Shown here piece by piece: positions 33,985 through 42,269 of a stretch of 64,000 nt of DNA. This DNA is from Fructobacillus sp. CRL 2054 (GTDB lineage Bacteria > Bacillota > Bacilli > Lactobacillales > Lactobacillaceae), in contig NZ_JACOFN010000008.1 of NCBI RefSeq assembly GCF_028764065.1, forward strand, positions 1 to 64,000, given 5' to 3'. Made by a program: the position numbers and the translations under genes. The notes below the pieces were generated by a model. It did no database searches, was not told the DNA's origin, and saw only the letters and a program-made list of their open reading frames with translations. Each line of letters begins with the position of its first letter. The first letter of the stretch is position 1.

Positions 33985-35670
33985 TTACTTTTGAATACGG
34001 TAAACCTTTGATTCGTATGGACGTAATTCTCTGCCCATGTCATCTTGGTAGTTTGAGATTAGGAGTTCAGCGTTTGCTGGCACTTGGTAATCACGTTCAA
34101 GTGTTTCTTCAGCAAATGAGTTAATGATAAGTAACTCTTCGCCTTCACCAACACGCTTGTAGGCGTAAACCTGTTCGTCTTCTGGGTCGAGGAGTTCGTA
34201 GCTACCCGTTGTCACGATATCCAAGTCGTGGCGGAACTTGATGAGTTGTTGGTAGTGGTAGAAGATTGAGTTTTCATCATTCAATGCTTGATCAACGTTA
34301 ATCTTGTCGAAATTATCATTGAGCTTCAACCAAGGAGTGCCTTCGGTAAAGCCAGCGTTTTTACCGTTTGTCCATTGCATTGGGGTACGTGCATTGTCAC
34401 GACCCTTGTAGTGAACATAGTCGAGGAGGGTATCAGCATCAATCAAGCCATCGCGTTCCACCAGGTACTTACGGGCGTTTTTGATTTCGATATCGTTAAA
34501 GTCTTCCCAGGCCAAGTTGTTGGCATTGGTCATTCCAATTTCTTGTCCCTGGTAGATGTATGGTGTTCCCTGCATAAAGTGCAAGAGGGTTGCTAACATC
34601 TTAGCGGACTTCACACGGAATTCTGGTGCATCTGAACCGAAGCGGGAGACAGAACGTGGTTGATCGTGGTTTTCCCAGTAAAGAGAGTTCCATGCAACAC
34701 CAGCTAACTCTGTTTGCCACTTGGTCAAGTTTTCCTTTAACTTAGGAAGGTAAAGAGGGGCGTTGTCCCATTTACCAAGGTTAGGATTAGGGTTTTGATC
34801 CAAATCCATGTGCTCGAACTGGAAGACCATGTTTAATTCGGAACCATCGGCTGCTGCATAACGCTTCGCATTTTTAATATCAACGTTTGATGCTTCACCA
34901 ACCGTCATGATGTCCGCGTTATTCAAAACCTTTTGACGCATTTCTTGAATGTAGTCGTGAATCTTAGGACCGTTGGCAACCATGTCGTTTGAGCTAGCGT
35001 ATTCTGCACCCTCGGCAACAGGACCATCAGGAAGACCTTCTGGTTTTGACAGAAGGGAGATAACATCCATTCGGAAGCCATCGATTCCCTTATCCACCCA
35101 GCGGTTCATCATGTCAAAGATGGTTTGACGAACTTTGTCGTTCTCCCAGTTCAAATCGGGCTGTCCTTCGGCAAAGAGGTGGAGGTAGTACTGACCGGTA
35201 TTCTTATCATACTTCCAAGTTGAACCTGAGAAGAATGAACCCCAGTTGTTTGGCTCGTGTCCATCCACTGGGTCACGCCAGATGTAAAAGTCGCGCTTGT
35301 CAGAATCCTTTGAGGACTTTGACTCGATAAACCACTTGTGCTGTGATGAAGAGTGGTTAACGACCAAGTCCATGACAATCTTGATGCCACGGTCATGGGC
35401 TTCAGAAAGTAATGAATCGAATTCTTCCATGGTACCGAATTCTGGGTTAATGGCATCGTAGTCTGAGATGTCATAACCGTTATCTTCGTTTGGTGAGTCA
35501 TAGACTGGATTTAACCAGATGACGTCGGCTCCTAATTTCTTAACGTAGTCGAGTCGTGATTCAATTCCCTTCAAATCACCAATTCCATCGTTGTTGGAAT
35601 CTTGGAATGAACGGGGGTAAATTTGGTAAACGACGGCCTTTTGCCACCACTTAGTTTGATTCGTTGTCAT
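33985..35670 (-). CDS. GH13 alpha-glucosidase (oligo-1,6-glucosidase-like)
   Basis: This 561-residue cytoplasmic (beta/alpha)8 hydrolase has catalytic residues Asp202 (GFRMDVIS), Glu259 (TVGEASN) and Asp336 (ENHDQPR). Val203, next to the nucleophile, is typical of enzymes that cut alpha-1,6 bonds (oligo-1,6-glucosidase, dextran glucosidase); alpha-1,4 maltases usually have Thr or Ala there. Isomaltose, isomaltulose or similar sugars are therefore likely substrates. It is the last gene of a minus-strand operon with a sugar transporter and a small ORF. Confidence 0.9.
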   Translation of the reverse strand: MTTNQTKWWQKAVVYQIYPRSFQDSNNDGIGDLKGIESRLDYVKKLGADVIWLNPVYDSPNEDNGYDISDYDAINPEFGTMEEFDSLLSEAHDRGIKIVMDLVVNHSSSQHKWFIESKSSKDSDKRDFYIWRDPVDGHEPNNWGSFFSGSTWKYDKNTGQYYLHLFAEGQPDLNWENDKVRQTIFDMMNRWVDKGIDGFRMDVISLLSKPEGLPDGPVAEGAEYASSNDMVANGPKIHDYIQEMRQKVLNNADIMTVGEASNVDIKNAKRYAAADGSELNMVFQFEHMDLDQNPNPNLGKWDNAPLYLPKLKENLTKWQTELAGVAWNSLYWENHDQPRSVSRFGSDAPEFRVKSAKMLATLLHFMQGTPYIYQGQEIGMTNANNLAWEDFNDIEIKNARKYLVERDGLIDADTLLDYVHYKGRDNARTPMQWTNGKNAGFTEGTPWLKLNDNFDKINVDQALNDENSIFYHYQQLIKFRHDLDIVTTGSYELLDPEDEQVYAYKRVGEGEELLIINSFAEETLERDYQVPANAELLISNYQDDMGRELRPYESKVYRIQK

Positions 35671-35755
35671 GATAAATCCTCCATATTAAGGTAATGTTTT
35701 GGGTTAGGTCATAAAAACAATTGAATGCCATTATAACGAAGTTTATTAGATGCGT

Positions 35756-37096
35756 CTACTTTTCGTCCTTGACTAGCCAAATAGCTAATCCACCGAGCAG
35801 GAAGCCACCGGCACAGATATAAAACATCTTGGCCATTGATCCGCCAACTGCAGGGAGAATCAAAAATGAGACTGAAGAAGCCACAATTTGAGGGATACAG
35901 ATGAAGCAGTTAAAGAGTCCGAGTAACGTTCCGTCATGCTTACCATCAAGTGAATTGGTTAAAATCGTAAAGGGTACGGTAATAATGGCAATCCAGGCGA
36001 TACCGAACAGAACGAAAGCTAGAATGGAAAGGCTCTTACTGTGGCCAAGGGCGATGAGCAAGAAACCGATTGCGCCTAAGAATAGGGAAATGGTATAGGC
36101 AGTTCGTCGTGTGCGCTTGGTTAGCTTAGTGAAGAACAGGCCAACGATGATGGCAACCGCACAGTAGACGGCTTGTAAGAGACCAAACCAGTTACCGGCT
36201 GCTTGGAAAGCACCGCTTGTTGGATCCGTTGTATGCCAAATGTTTTCTGCCAAAGCACCAGTCGAGTATGTCCACATGTAGGGGATGGCGACCCAAACGA
36301 AGAAAGCCGTAATTCCCAAGCGCCAAAAGTTCTTAGGTGCTGTTTTTAAAATTTGCCAGAGTGATACTTTTTCTTCCGTAGGGGCTGTTTCTGCCGTTTG
36401 GAAGCTACGCATTTCTTCTGGTGAATATTCTTTGACGTTCTTGATGGTAAAAAGTGTTGAAAGTCCTAAAACAGCAGCTGCTACATAAAAGGAAACTCGT
36501 ACGGAAGCAGGAACTTCACCTTCTTTTGCAGTGTTTGCAATTCCTAATGCTGTTAAAAGGATTGGTGCCCCGAAGGCAGTCAAGGAACCGAGGGAACCCC
36601 AGACGTTTTGCATGGACCAGAGCGTTTGAGATTGCTCTTCGTTTGCCATGTCTGGAATAATCATTTTAAAGGGCTGCTGTGAAACATTACAGGCCAAATC
36701 CATGAAAAGGACGGCAATGGCTGCAAAGGCTAAAGCAGCTGCTGAACCATAGCCAAATCCAAGGGATCCAGCATTGGGAAGTAATAGCATGACCAGCATG
36801 GCCACAACGGTTCCACCAATTAGGTAGGGCATCCGGCGGCCGAAGCGGGGATGCCAGGTCTTATCTGAAAAGTAGCCAACGAGGGGTTGGACAACCAAAC
36901 CAGCAAGTGGGGGTAGGATAAAGAAAAATCCTAGTTTGTTAGGGTCGGCTCCAATCGTTTGAAAGATACGACCCATGGTACCGGTTTGCATGGCAAAAGC
37001 AATTTGCGTCCCAAAGAAACCGAAGGTCATCATGAAGATTTGTTTTTGCGTTAATCGAGGTCGAGATTTTTGTGTAACCGAATTTTCTTGTTTCAT
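35756..37096 (-). CDS. SLC45/GPH-like MFS sugar transporter
   Basis: This 446-residue protein has about 12 membrane segments. GFFGTQIAFAMQTGTMGRIF, PLVGYFSDKTWHPRFGRRMP and the loop FGRRMPY are typical of the SLC45-like sucrose/maltose:proton symporters found beside glycosidases in lactic bacteria. With the GH13 enzyme it probably imports an alpha-glucoside. Its ATG overlaps the stop of the preceding 71-residue ORF (ATGA). Confidence 0.87.
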   Translation of the reverse strand: MKQENSVTQKSRPRLTQKQIFMMTFGFFGTQIAFAMQTGTMGRIFQTIGADPNKLGFFFILPPLAGLVVQPLVGYFSDKTWHPRFGRRMPYLIGGTVVAMLVMLLLPNAGSLGFGYGSAAALAFAAIAVLFMDLACNVSQQPFKMIIPDMANEEQSQTLWSMQNVWGSLGSLTAFGAPILLTALGIANTAKEGEVPASVRVSFYVAAAVLGLSTLFTIKNVKEYSPEEMRSFQTAETAPTEEKVSLWQILKTAPKNFWRLGITAFFVWVAIPYMWTYSTGALAENIWHTTDPTSGAFQAAGNWFGLLQAVYCAVAIIVGLFFTKLTKRTRRTAYTISLFLGAIGFLLIALGHSKSLSILAFVLFGIAWIAIITVPFTILTNSLDGKHDGTLLGLFNCFICIPQIVASSVSFLILPAVGGSMAKMFYICAGGFLLGGLAIWLVKDEK

Positions 37097-37308
37097 TGCT
37101 CGCTCCTGTAGCTATTGATGAGGGCTACTTGACATGCTTGCCAATTTTTCTTAAGCGCCAGTAGCCTAGAAAAGGCAGGATTCTCAAAACCCTCTGAGAG
37201 AATAAATCTTACATATTCAGTTCCCTGAATTTCATGGTACGGACGACCATTTTGAAGGTCAGGCGGGGCATCAAGATGCTTGTTTGTTTCATCTTTTCTA
37301 TGTGACAT
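37093..37308 (-). CDS. small protein of unknown function, first gene of the alpha-glucoside operon
   Basis: This 71-residue hydrophilic protein begins MSHRKDETNKHLDAPPDLQN and contains YVRFILSEGFENPAFSRLLA. No family is recognised, and there is no signal peptide or membrane segment. GGAGG lies 8 bases before ATG 37308; an ATG five codons earlier overlaps the ribosome site. It is coupled to the transporter by a 4-base overlap and lies directly behind a cre-controlled promoter. It could be a regulator or accessory of uptake, or a leader that sets translation of the transporter. Confidence 0.65.
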   Translation of the reverse strand: MSHRKDETNKHLDAPPDLQNGRPYHEIQGTEYVRFILSEGFENPAFSRLLALKKNWQACQVALINSYRSEQ

Positions 37309-37320
37309 ATTCTTTTCCTC

Positions 37321-37376
37321 CATGTCTGTACCGGTAGATTAGCACGTTAAAAAAGATAATGAAAGCGCTTACACAA
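37321..37376 (-). promoter_or_regulatory. cre-controlled promoter cassette of the alpha-glucoside operon
   Basis: On the minus strand: cre TGTAAGCGCTTTCA (37373-37360) overlapping -35 TTTCAT (37364-37359), 17 bases, then extended -10 TGC-TAATCT (37341-37336), TACCGGTA and a GGAGG site. Order, spacing and most bases equal the fructokinase cassette at 21031-21098. Confidence 0.8.
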
Positions 37377-37675
37377 ATTAGGATAATTACGCTTATATCA
37401 AATAAAAAAGAAATATTCTCGTTTTCATAACAAGAATTGAAAACATGATTTTGACTTTATTAAATTGAGAAACGGTGAGCAAGGCAGAGATTGGAAAATA
37501 TTGAAGGTGAAAATTCTTTTTTATTTTCGCCTTTTTCTAAGTTATTTGTACTTGTTTGTTCAAAAAAGACGGTTAAATATACAAATCGTTTTGCACAAAT
37601 TGCTCGTTAGTCGAACAGTCAGATGGTCAAAATCGGAAACATGTATAATAGAAAACAGATAAACGGAGGATTGAG
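37377..37675 (+). other. divergent intergenic region with a terminator-like hairpin
   Basis: AAGGTGAAAAT-N8-ATTTTCGCCTT followed by TTTTC (37504-37537) would act as a terminator for an unknown short transcript. A TATAAT box at 37644-37649 probably serves the hydrolase gene at 37676. No ORF with a ribosome site was found between them. Confidence 0.45.
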
Positions 37676-38536
37676 ATGAAAAAACACAGCCATATTATGA
37701 CAATTGTGATTGTGGCCTTGCTGATACTGATTGGCTATGCCGCCTACCAGACTTTGGCAGCCCACCGCGAGAGTACAAGGACGGAGAAAACGGATGTATC
37801 TGGAAAGACAGCAACTGTTTTCTTCCACGGTTATGGTTCTTCACGTAACGCCGAAAAATCGATGGCTCAGTACCTGGTTGAAGAGGGCTATTCGAACCGG
37901 CGCATCAACGTGACCGTGTCAGAAGATGGTCAGGTTTCGATGGGACGGACCATACAAAAGTCGGACAAGAATCCTTTGATTTTGGTGCAATTTGATAGTA
38001 ATAAAAGCCAAGACTTTAATAAGACTGCCGACTGGGTCAAGACGATTATGACCAATTTAAAGAAGGAAGGGGTCGACAACGTGAACTTGGTCGGCCACTC
38101 AATGGGAAATATGGCCATTGCCTACTACTTAATGGACACGGCGAAGGCGGACAGCTCGTCATTGCCAGTTGTTAAAAAGCAGATTGATTTGGCCGGGACC
38201 TACAATGGCTTGATGCTGACTGAGCCAGACTCTAAGGCAACGGTTTACGAATCTGGTTTGCCAAGTGTTCAAACGGCTTATTACAAGCGACTTTTACCAT
38301 TAAGGGACTACTATGAGAATCATCGCGTGCAGGTTCTCAACATTTATGGGAACTCGCAGGGAAGTGGTCAAAACGATACGACCGTCTATAATAACTCGTC
38401 AAAATCACTCAAGTACTTCGTCCAATCACCATCATCTTATGAAGAAAAGTTGATCACAGGGGCTGACGGCCAGCACTCAAAGCTTCATGAAAATAAGGAA
38501 GTTGATGCTGCTATGTTGTTATTCTTGAAAAAATAA
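37676..38536 (+). CDS. alpha/beta hydrolase, DUF915 family, membrane-anchored
   Basis: This 286-residue protein has an N-terminal signal-anchor (MTIVIVALLILIGYAAYQTL, about residues 8-27), then an alpha/beta-hydrolase fold with FFHGYGSS (oxyanion region), the nucleophile elbow GHSMG (Ser142) and a C-terminal His near GADGQHSKLHE. DUF915 proteins are extracellular or wall-side hydrolases of unknown substrate, common in lactic bacteria. GGAGG precedes ATG 37676. It is a single gene with its own promoter and terminator. Confidence 0.87.
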   Translation: MKKHSHIMTIVIVALLILIGYAAYQTLAAHRESTRTEKTDVSGKTATVFFHGYGSSRNAEKSMAQYLVEEGYSNRRINVTVSEDGQVSMGRTIQKSDKNPLILVQFDSNKSQDFNKTADWVKTIMTNLKKEGVDNVNLVGHSMGNMAIAYYLMDTAKADSSSLPVVKKQIDLAGTYNGLMLTEPDSKATVYESGLPSVQTAYYKRLLPLRDYYENHRVQVLNIYGNSQGSGQNDTTVYNNSSKSLKYFVQSPSSYEEKLITGADGQHSKLHENKEVDAAMLLFLKK

Positions 38537-38541
38537 CCGAC

Positions 38542-38571
38542 AAAAGGGGGACAAATGTCCTCCTTTTTTTG
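38542..38571 (+). terminator. terminator after the DUF915 gene
   Basis: AAAAGGGGGAC-aaat-GTCCTCCTTTTTTT. Confidence 0.85.
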
Positions 38572-38581
38572 TTAGCTAATG

Positions 38582-38631
38582 TTGACAGTAAAGTTTAGGG
38601 GTGTATATTAGTGAGTGAGTAATCACTTACT
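38582..38631 (+). promoter_or_regulatory. promoter and TetR-type operator of the ABC exporter operon
   Basis: TTGACA (38582-38587), 16 bases, TATATT (38604-38609). Immediately after it, AGTGAGTGA-gtaa-TCACTTACT (38610-38631) is a 9-4-9 inverted repeat with one mismatch, placed at the start point. It fits a binding site for the TetR protein encoded at the end of the operon. Confidence 0.7.
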
Positions 38632-38651
38632 TAAAATTAAAGGAGTCAATT

Positions 38652-39374
38652 ATGGAAAAAGTTATCTCTTTGGAAAAGGTTGCCAAGTCATTTGGTAACT
38701 TAAAAGTACTAAAGGATGTTGACTTGTCGCTTGAAACGGGTGAAATCCTGGGCTTGTTAGGACCTTCTGGGGCTGGTAAGTCAACGGTTATTAATGTAAC
38801 TTTGGGTGTTGAAAAGGCGGATGCTGGTACGGCCTATGTCTTTGGGGAAGCGATGCCCAAGCGCGAACTATTAGGAAAGATTGGCTACATGGCTCAGTCT
38901 GATGCCTTATATGAAGCGTTGACAGCCCGTGCTAATTTAAAGTTCTTCGCGGAAATGCGTGGTATTGATAAGAAAGACTTGGATGCGGAAATCGACCGCG
39001 TTGCCGGTGTGGTTTCATTAGGGGACTTCTTAGACCAAGCGGTTTCTGGCTTTTCCGGTGGTATGAAGCGTCGTTTGTCTTTGGCTATCGCCCTATTGGG
39101 CGACCCAAAGCTGCTTGTTTTGGATGAACCAACGGTTGGAATTGATCCAGCACTTCGTCGTCAGATTTGGGCTGAGCTTCATAAAATGAAGAAGCAGGGA
39201 CACGCCATTTTGGTTACGACTCACGTGATGGATGAGGCCGAATTGGTTGACCGTGTTGCCCTTCTAATGGGTGGCCGTGTTATCGCTAACGACGGTCCAA
39301 AGCAGTTGGAAGAACAGTACGGTGTGCCAAGCATAGAAGACGTCTTCTTGAAGGCAGAGGAGGAAACAGAATGA
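38652..39374 (+). CDS. ABC transporter ATP-binding protein (drug exporter type)
   Basis: This 240-residue protein has Walker A GPSGAGKST, signature FSGGMKRRLSLA, Walker B LLVLDEPTVGIDP and the H-loop TTHVMDEAEL. The FSGGMKRR form is typical of DrrA/NatA-type exporters. It pairs with the ABC-2 permease that overlaps it by four bases. AAAGGAG lies before ATG 38652. Confidence 0.93.
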   Translation: MEKVISLEKVAKSFGNLKVLKDVDLSLETGEILGLLGPSGAGKSTVINVTLGVEKADAGTAYVFGEAMPKRELLGKIGYMAQSDALYEALTARANLKFFAEMRGIDKKDLDAEIDRVAGVVSLGDFLDQAVSGFSGGMKRRLSLAIALLGDPKLLVLDEPTVGIDPALRRQIWAELHKMKKQGHAILVTTHVMDEAELVDRVALLMGGRVIANDGPKQLEEQYGVPSIEDVFLKAEEETE

Positions 39375-40468
39375 CACGAACACTTGCAATTGCAAAGCGC
39401 ATTTTAATGGAATTGATGCGCGATAAGCGAACTCTGGCCATGATGTTTCTAGCGCCAGTCTTGATTTTGACTTTGCTAAACTACGTCTTTACTTTGAACA
39501 CGACACCCTCCGTTGAAATTGGTACCGTTCGTGTGGAGCAAGTTGTGACTGATTCCTTGAAGGATACAAGCCATGTGCACACGAAGTCCTATGATTCCGA
39601 AGATAAGGCCAAGTCAGCCTTGAAGGATAAGGATATCGATGCCATCTTGACTCAGACTGGTACCAACCAGTATCAGATTCGCTATGGTAATACTGATGCT
39701 TCGAAGACATCAATGGCCCGTCAGGTCATTAATGCTACTTTCTCTAAGAACAAAGTCGAAGCGATGGCTAAGCAAAACGTTGTCCTAGCTACTCAGGCTG
39801 GACAGCAACCAGCTGCAACAAGCTCGGTTTCAATTTCTGAAAAGTATAACTACGGAGATAAGAACACAACCTTCTTTGATACGATTATGCCAATCTTCAT
39901 GGGATTCTTCGTCTTTATGTTTGTCTTCTTAATTTCTGGAATTTCACTCTTGAAAGAGCGTACAACCGGAACGTTGTCCCGCTTGTTGGCAACACCAGTC
40001 CGCCGTTCTGAAATTGTCTACGGTTACATGCTCTCCTACGCGTTGGTTGCCATTTTGCAGACAGCGGTCATCGTATCCTTTACGATTACACTTCTACATG
40101 TTGAAGTGCTTGGTTCCATCAGCTTGCTTTTCTTGATTAACATCTTACTAGCCATGGTGGCCTTGGCACTTGGTTTGCTCGTTTCAACCCTTGCGGCCTC
40201 AGAGTTCCAAATGATTCAGTTTATCCCAATCGTGGTTGTACCACAGATGATTTTCTCAGGAATCATTCCATTCGATTCAATGGCTTCTTGGGCACAGGCA
40301 ATCGGGGATATTCTACCAATGAAGTACGCCGCAGATGCGATGAACGCCGTTGTTCTACAAGGCCAAGGATTCTCAACGATTTGGGGACAGATTGTTGCCT
40401 TGCTCATCTTCCTAGTCGTTTTGACTGGCGCTAACATCTTTGGATTACGTCGTTACCGTAAGGTATAA
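39371..40468 (+). CDS. ABC-2 type permease
   Basis: This 365-residue protein has one N-terminal membrane helix, a roughly 150-residue extracellular domain (about 40-175) and a C-terminal block of five or six helices with the ABC-2 signature ending SGIIPFDSMASWAQAIGDIL. This is the YhgE/DrrB-like exporter layout. It overlaps the ATPase gene and is followed by its likely regulator. Confidence 0.9.
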   Translation: MTRTLAIAKRILMELMRDKRTLAMMFLAPVLILTLLNYVFTLNTTPSVEIGTVRVEQVVTDSLKDTSHVHTKSYDSEDKAKSALKDKDIDAILTQTGTNQYQIRYGNTDASKTSMARQVINATFSKNKVEAMAKQNVVLATQAGQQPAATSSVSISEKYNYGDKNTTFFDTIMPIFMGFFVFMFVFLISGISLLKERTTGTLSRLLATPVRRSEIVYGYMLSYALVAILQTAVIVSFTITLLHVEVLGSISLLFLINILLAMVALALGLLVSTLAASEFQMIQFIPIVVVPQMIFSGIIPFDSMASWAQAIGDILPMKYAADAMNAVVLQGQGFSTIWGQIVALLIFLVVLTGANIFGLRRYRKV

Positions 40469-40501
40469 TAAAAAGCATTACGATTTAGAAGGAAAAGTCT
40501 C

Positions 40502-41137
40502 ATGGATCAGATTGTTAGCGACTTTTTAGAACTATCAAAGGAAAAGAAAATAACGCCAGCACAGGTAAAAGTCCTGCAAGCAGCTATTCAACTCTTCGCT
40601 GAACAGGGCTATGCTAGTACCTCAACGGCAGCCATTGCCGAAGAAGCAGGGGTGAGTCAAGCGGTTATCTTTAAGTACTTCAAGAATAAAGAGGGTTTGT
40701 TGAATCAAATCTTGGACCTTGCCATTGGCAATATTTTGCCAAAGTATGGTGATGACTTTATCGATAAGTTGGAAGTTGAGTCTGGTCATGATTCCTTTGC
40801 CGAGTTCTTAACCTTCATGTTGCGGGATCGATATCAGTTTATTCTGCAAAATCGAAACTTGGTGACCATTGTTGTCTCTCAGTTAATGATTGATGACCAA
40901 TTGGTCCAAAAGTTGATTAACAGTATGTCCGATAAATTTTGGACAATTACTGAGATTTTGGAAAAGTTGGCAGGTCCGGAAGCTAAGCTAGATGGTCAGG
41001 ATATTCTCCGCCTGCTCGCTTCACAGCTCGTTTCGATTTTTATTGAGGTTGTCCGAATTGGCATTAAAATGACGGATGAGGCCGCTGATAAGCGGTTGAA
41101 TCAAGTCAAAGAAATTATGTTAGCTTCAATTTATTAA
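40502..41137 (+). CDS. TetR family transcriptional regulator
   Basis: This 211-residue protein has a TetR N-terminal HTH (AIQLFAEQGYASTSTAAIAE, then EAGVSQAVIFKYFKNKEGLL) and an all-helical ligand-binding domain. As the third gene of the exporter operon, it probably represses its own promoter through the 9-4-9 repeat at 38610 and is released by an exporter substrate. An AGGAAAAG ribosome site precedes ATG 40502. Confidence 0.9.
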   Translation: MDQIVSDFLELSKEKKITPAQVKVLQAAIQLFAEQGYASTSTAAIAEEAGVSQAVIFKYFKNKEGLLNQILDLAIGNILPKYGDDFIDKLEVESGHDSFAEFLTFMLRDRYQFILQNRNLVTIVVSQLMIDDQLVQKLINSMSDKFWTITEILEKLAGPEAKLDGQDILRLLASQLVSIFIEVVRIGIKMTDEAADKRLNQVKEIMLASIY

Positions 41138-41151
41138 AAGAATTCAAAAGG

Positions 41152-41178
41152 GTCAGTCGCTTTTCGGCTGACTTTTTT
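41152..41178 (+). terminator. terminator after tetR
   Basis: GTCAGTCG-ctttt-CGGCTGAC, then TTTTTT. Confidence 0.85.
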
Positions 41179-41189
41179 GTTTGTAGAAC

Positions 41190-41219
41190 TTGTCAAAACT
41201 GACAGGTTTTCGCTATAAT
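41190..41219 (+). promoter_or_regulatory. promoter of thiT
   Basis: TTGTCA, an 18-base spacer, and consensus TATAAT (41214-41219). Confidence 0.65.
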
Positions 41220-41245
41220 GTAGTCAACAAGAAAATAACGTCCGT

Positions 41246-41321
41246 TTAGGGGAGCCCGTCTGGGCTGAGAGTGCGCAAGCCGACCCTTCGAACCTGTTGT
41301 GTTAGAACACGCGTAGGGAAA
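41246..41321 (+). ncRNA. TPP riboswitch 3 (thiT)
   Basis: THI-box blocks: TTTAGGGGAGCCCG, GGGCTGAGAGTGCG, ACCCTTCGAACCTG and GAACACGCGTAGGGAA. A terminator-like stem follows at 41335. Confidence 0.95.
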
Positions 41322-41334
41322 ACAGAAAAGATGA

Positions 41335-41382
41335 AACAATGGTTTCGTTCTGCTTTTGCTGTTCGGATCCGTTGTTTTTTTG
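41335..41382 (+). terminator. TPP-controlled terminator before thiT
   Basis: AACAATGG (41335-41342) pairs with CCGTTGTT (41369-41376), followed by T6. An alternative hairpin, CAGAA...TTCTG (about 41322-41352), uses part of the same sequence. Confidence 0.65.
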
Positions 41383-41412
41383 TGGTCTGTGATGCAAAAA
41401 GGAGAGAAAAAC

Positions 41413-41985
41413 ATGCAGAACACAAAGTCGCAAAATTTGCGTTTTATCACTGAAATGGCTCTTTTTACGGCCCTGTCCGTCGTATTGAGCTTTTGGTCCA
41501 TCCGCCTTTGGGGTGAGGGAGGATCGATTTCCTTCCAAATGGTACCAACGATGATTATGGCCTACCGTTATGGTTATAAAGGGGGACTAACAACTGGTTT
41601 CCTTTTTGGAATGATTAAGTTGATTCTGGGGGCCTACATTTTGACGCCCGTACAGGCCTTCTTGGACTATCCATTGGCCTTCACTGTGGTTGGCTTTACG
41701 GCCATCACGGTTCCCATGGTTAAGAAGGCCTTTGCTAAGAAAGAAAAGGGTATGGCCGCTTTTTGGTTGACAGTGGGAGTATTCTTCGGTTCCTTCCTTC
41801 GCTTCCTTTCACACACGGCATCAGCCGTTGTTTTCTTTGGTGACTATGCGCCAAAGGGGGAAAGCGTTTGGGTTTACTCAACCATCTATAACGGTTCCTA
41901 CATGTTGCCATCTTTCATTGCTTCGGCTGTTGTCTTGGTGATTTTAGCTGAAGTTTATCCAAAGATTGTGACACCTGCTAATTAA
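41413..41985 (+). CDS. thiT: thiamine ECF transporter S component ThiT
   Basis: This 190-residue protein has six membrane segments. EMALFTALSVVLSFWSIRLW, GSISFQMVPTMIMAYRYG and the ThiT-type loop FLRFLSHTASAVVFFGDYAP are family signatures, including Trp/Tyr residues expected in the thiamine site. It uses a shared ECF module encoded elsewhere. The start is ATG 41413 after AAAGGAGAG; the upstream in-frame ATG at 41356 lies inside the terminator. Confidence 0.93.
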   Translation: MQNTKSQNLRFITEMALFTALSVVLSFWSIRLWGEGGSISFQMVPTMIMAYRYGYKGGLTTGFLFGMIKLILGAYILTPVQAFLDYPLAFTVVGFTAITVPMVKKAFAKKEKGMAAFWLTVGVFFGSFLRFLSHTASAVVFFGDYAPKGESVWVYSTIYNGSYMLPSFIASAVVLVILAEVYPKIVTPAN

Positions 41986-42009
41986 TTTGAGAAAGATTTC
42001 AAATAATTC

Positions 42010-42038
42010 TTGACAAGGCTTTCTCATTTTGTTTTAAT
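42010..42038 (+). promoter_or_regulatory. promoter of brnQ1
   Basis: TTGACA, 17 bases, TTTAAT. The brnQ2 promoter at 43672-43700 has the same boxes and spacing. Confidence 0.75.
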
Positions 42039-42066
42039 TAAAACATCAAATGAAAAGAGAAAGACT

Positions 42067-42126
42067 ATGAACAAGAACTTGACTATTATTAACTCAGCCG
42101 TCGTCGTCAGCGTCGTTATCCGTTAG
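42067..42126 (+). CDS. Val/Ile-rich leader peptide of brnQ1
   Basis: This 19-residue ORF reads MNKNLTIINSAVVVSVVIR. Eight of 19 residues are Ile or Val, with GTC-GTC-GTC and GTC-GTT-ATC runs at codons 12-18. It begins about 29 bases after the -10, with AGAAAG as a weak ribosome site. Its stop overlaps the first arm of a set of alternative hairpins ending in a terminator. This is the arrangement of a transcription attenuator that senses charged tRNA-Val/tRNA-Ile. Confidence 0.85.
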   Translation: MNKNLTIINSAVVVSVVIR

Positions 42127-42229
42127 GATAGGGTGCTGTATTTTGGCTTGCCTATCCGCTATCAGGGGTAGGCAGCTGAGTGAGTCAGGTTTCGACTAAA
42201 GCCAGTTGCTAATGCAGCTGGCTTTTTTC
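42126..42229 (+). promoter_or_regulatory. attenuator of brnQ1 (alternative hairpins and terminator)
   Basis: The arms are 1 = GGATAGG (42126-42132), 2 = CCTATCC (42151-42157), 3 = GGGTAGGCAGCTG (42166-42178), 4 = CAGTTGC (42203-42209) and 5 = GCAGCTGG (42214-42221). 1 pairs with 2, 2 with 3, 3 with 4, and 4 with 5; AGCCAGTTGC-taat-GCAGCTGGCT plus T-run (42200-42229) is the terminator. A ribosome stalled at the Val codons leaves arm 1 free, so 1:2 and 3:4 form and the terminator does not. A ribosome at the stop codon covers arm 1, allowing 2:3 and 4:5, so transcription stops. Confidence 0.82.
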
Positions 42230-42269
42230 TTTGTTCTAATGATCAATTTTCATAAATAGGAGAAGTACT

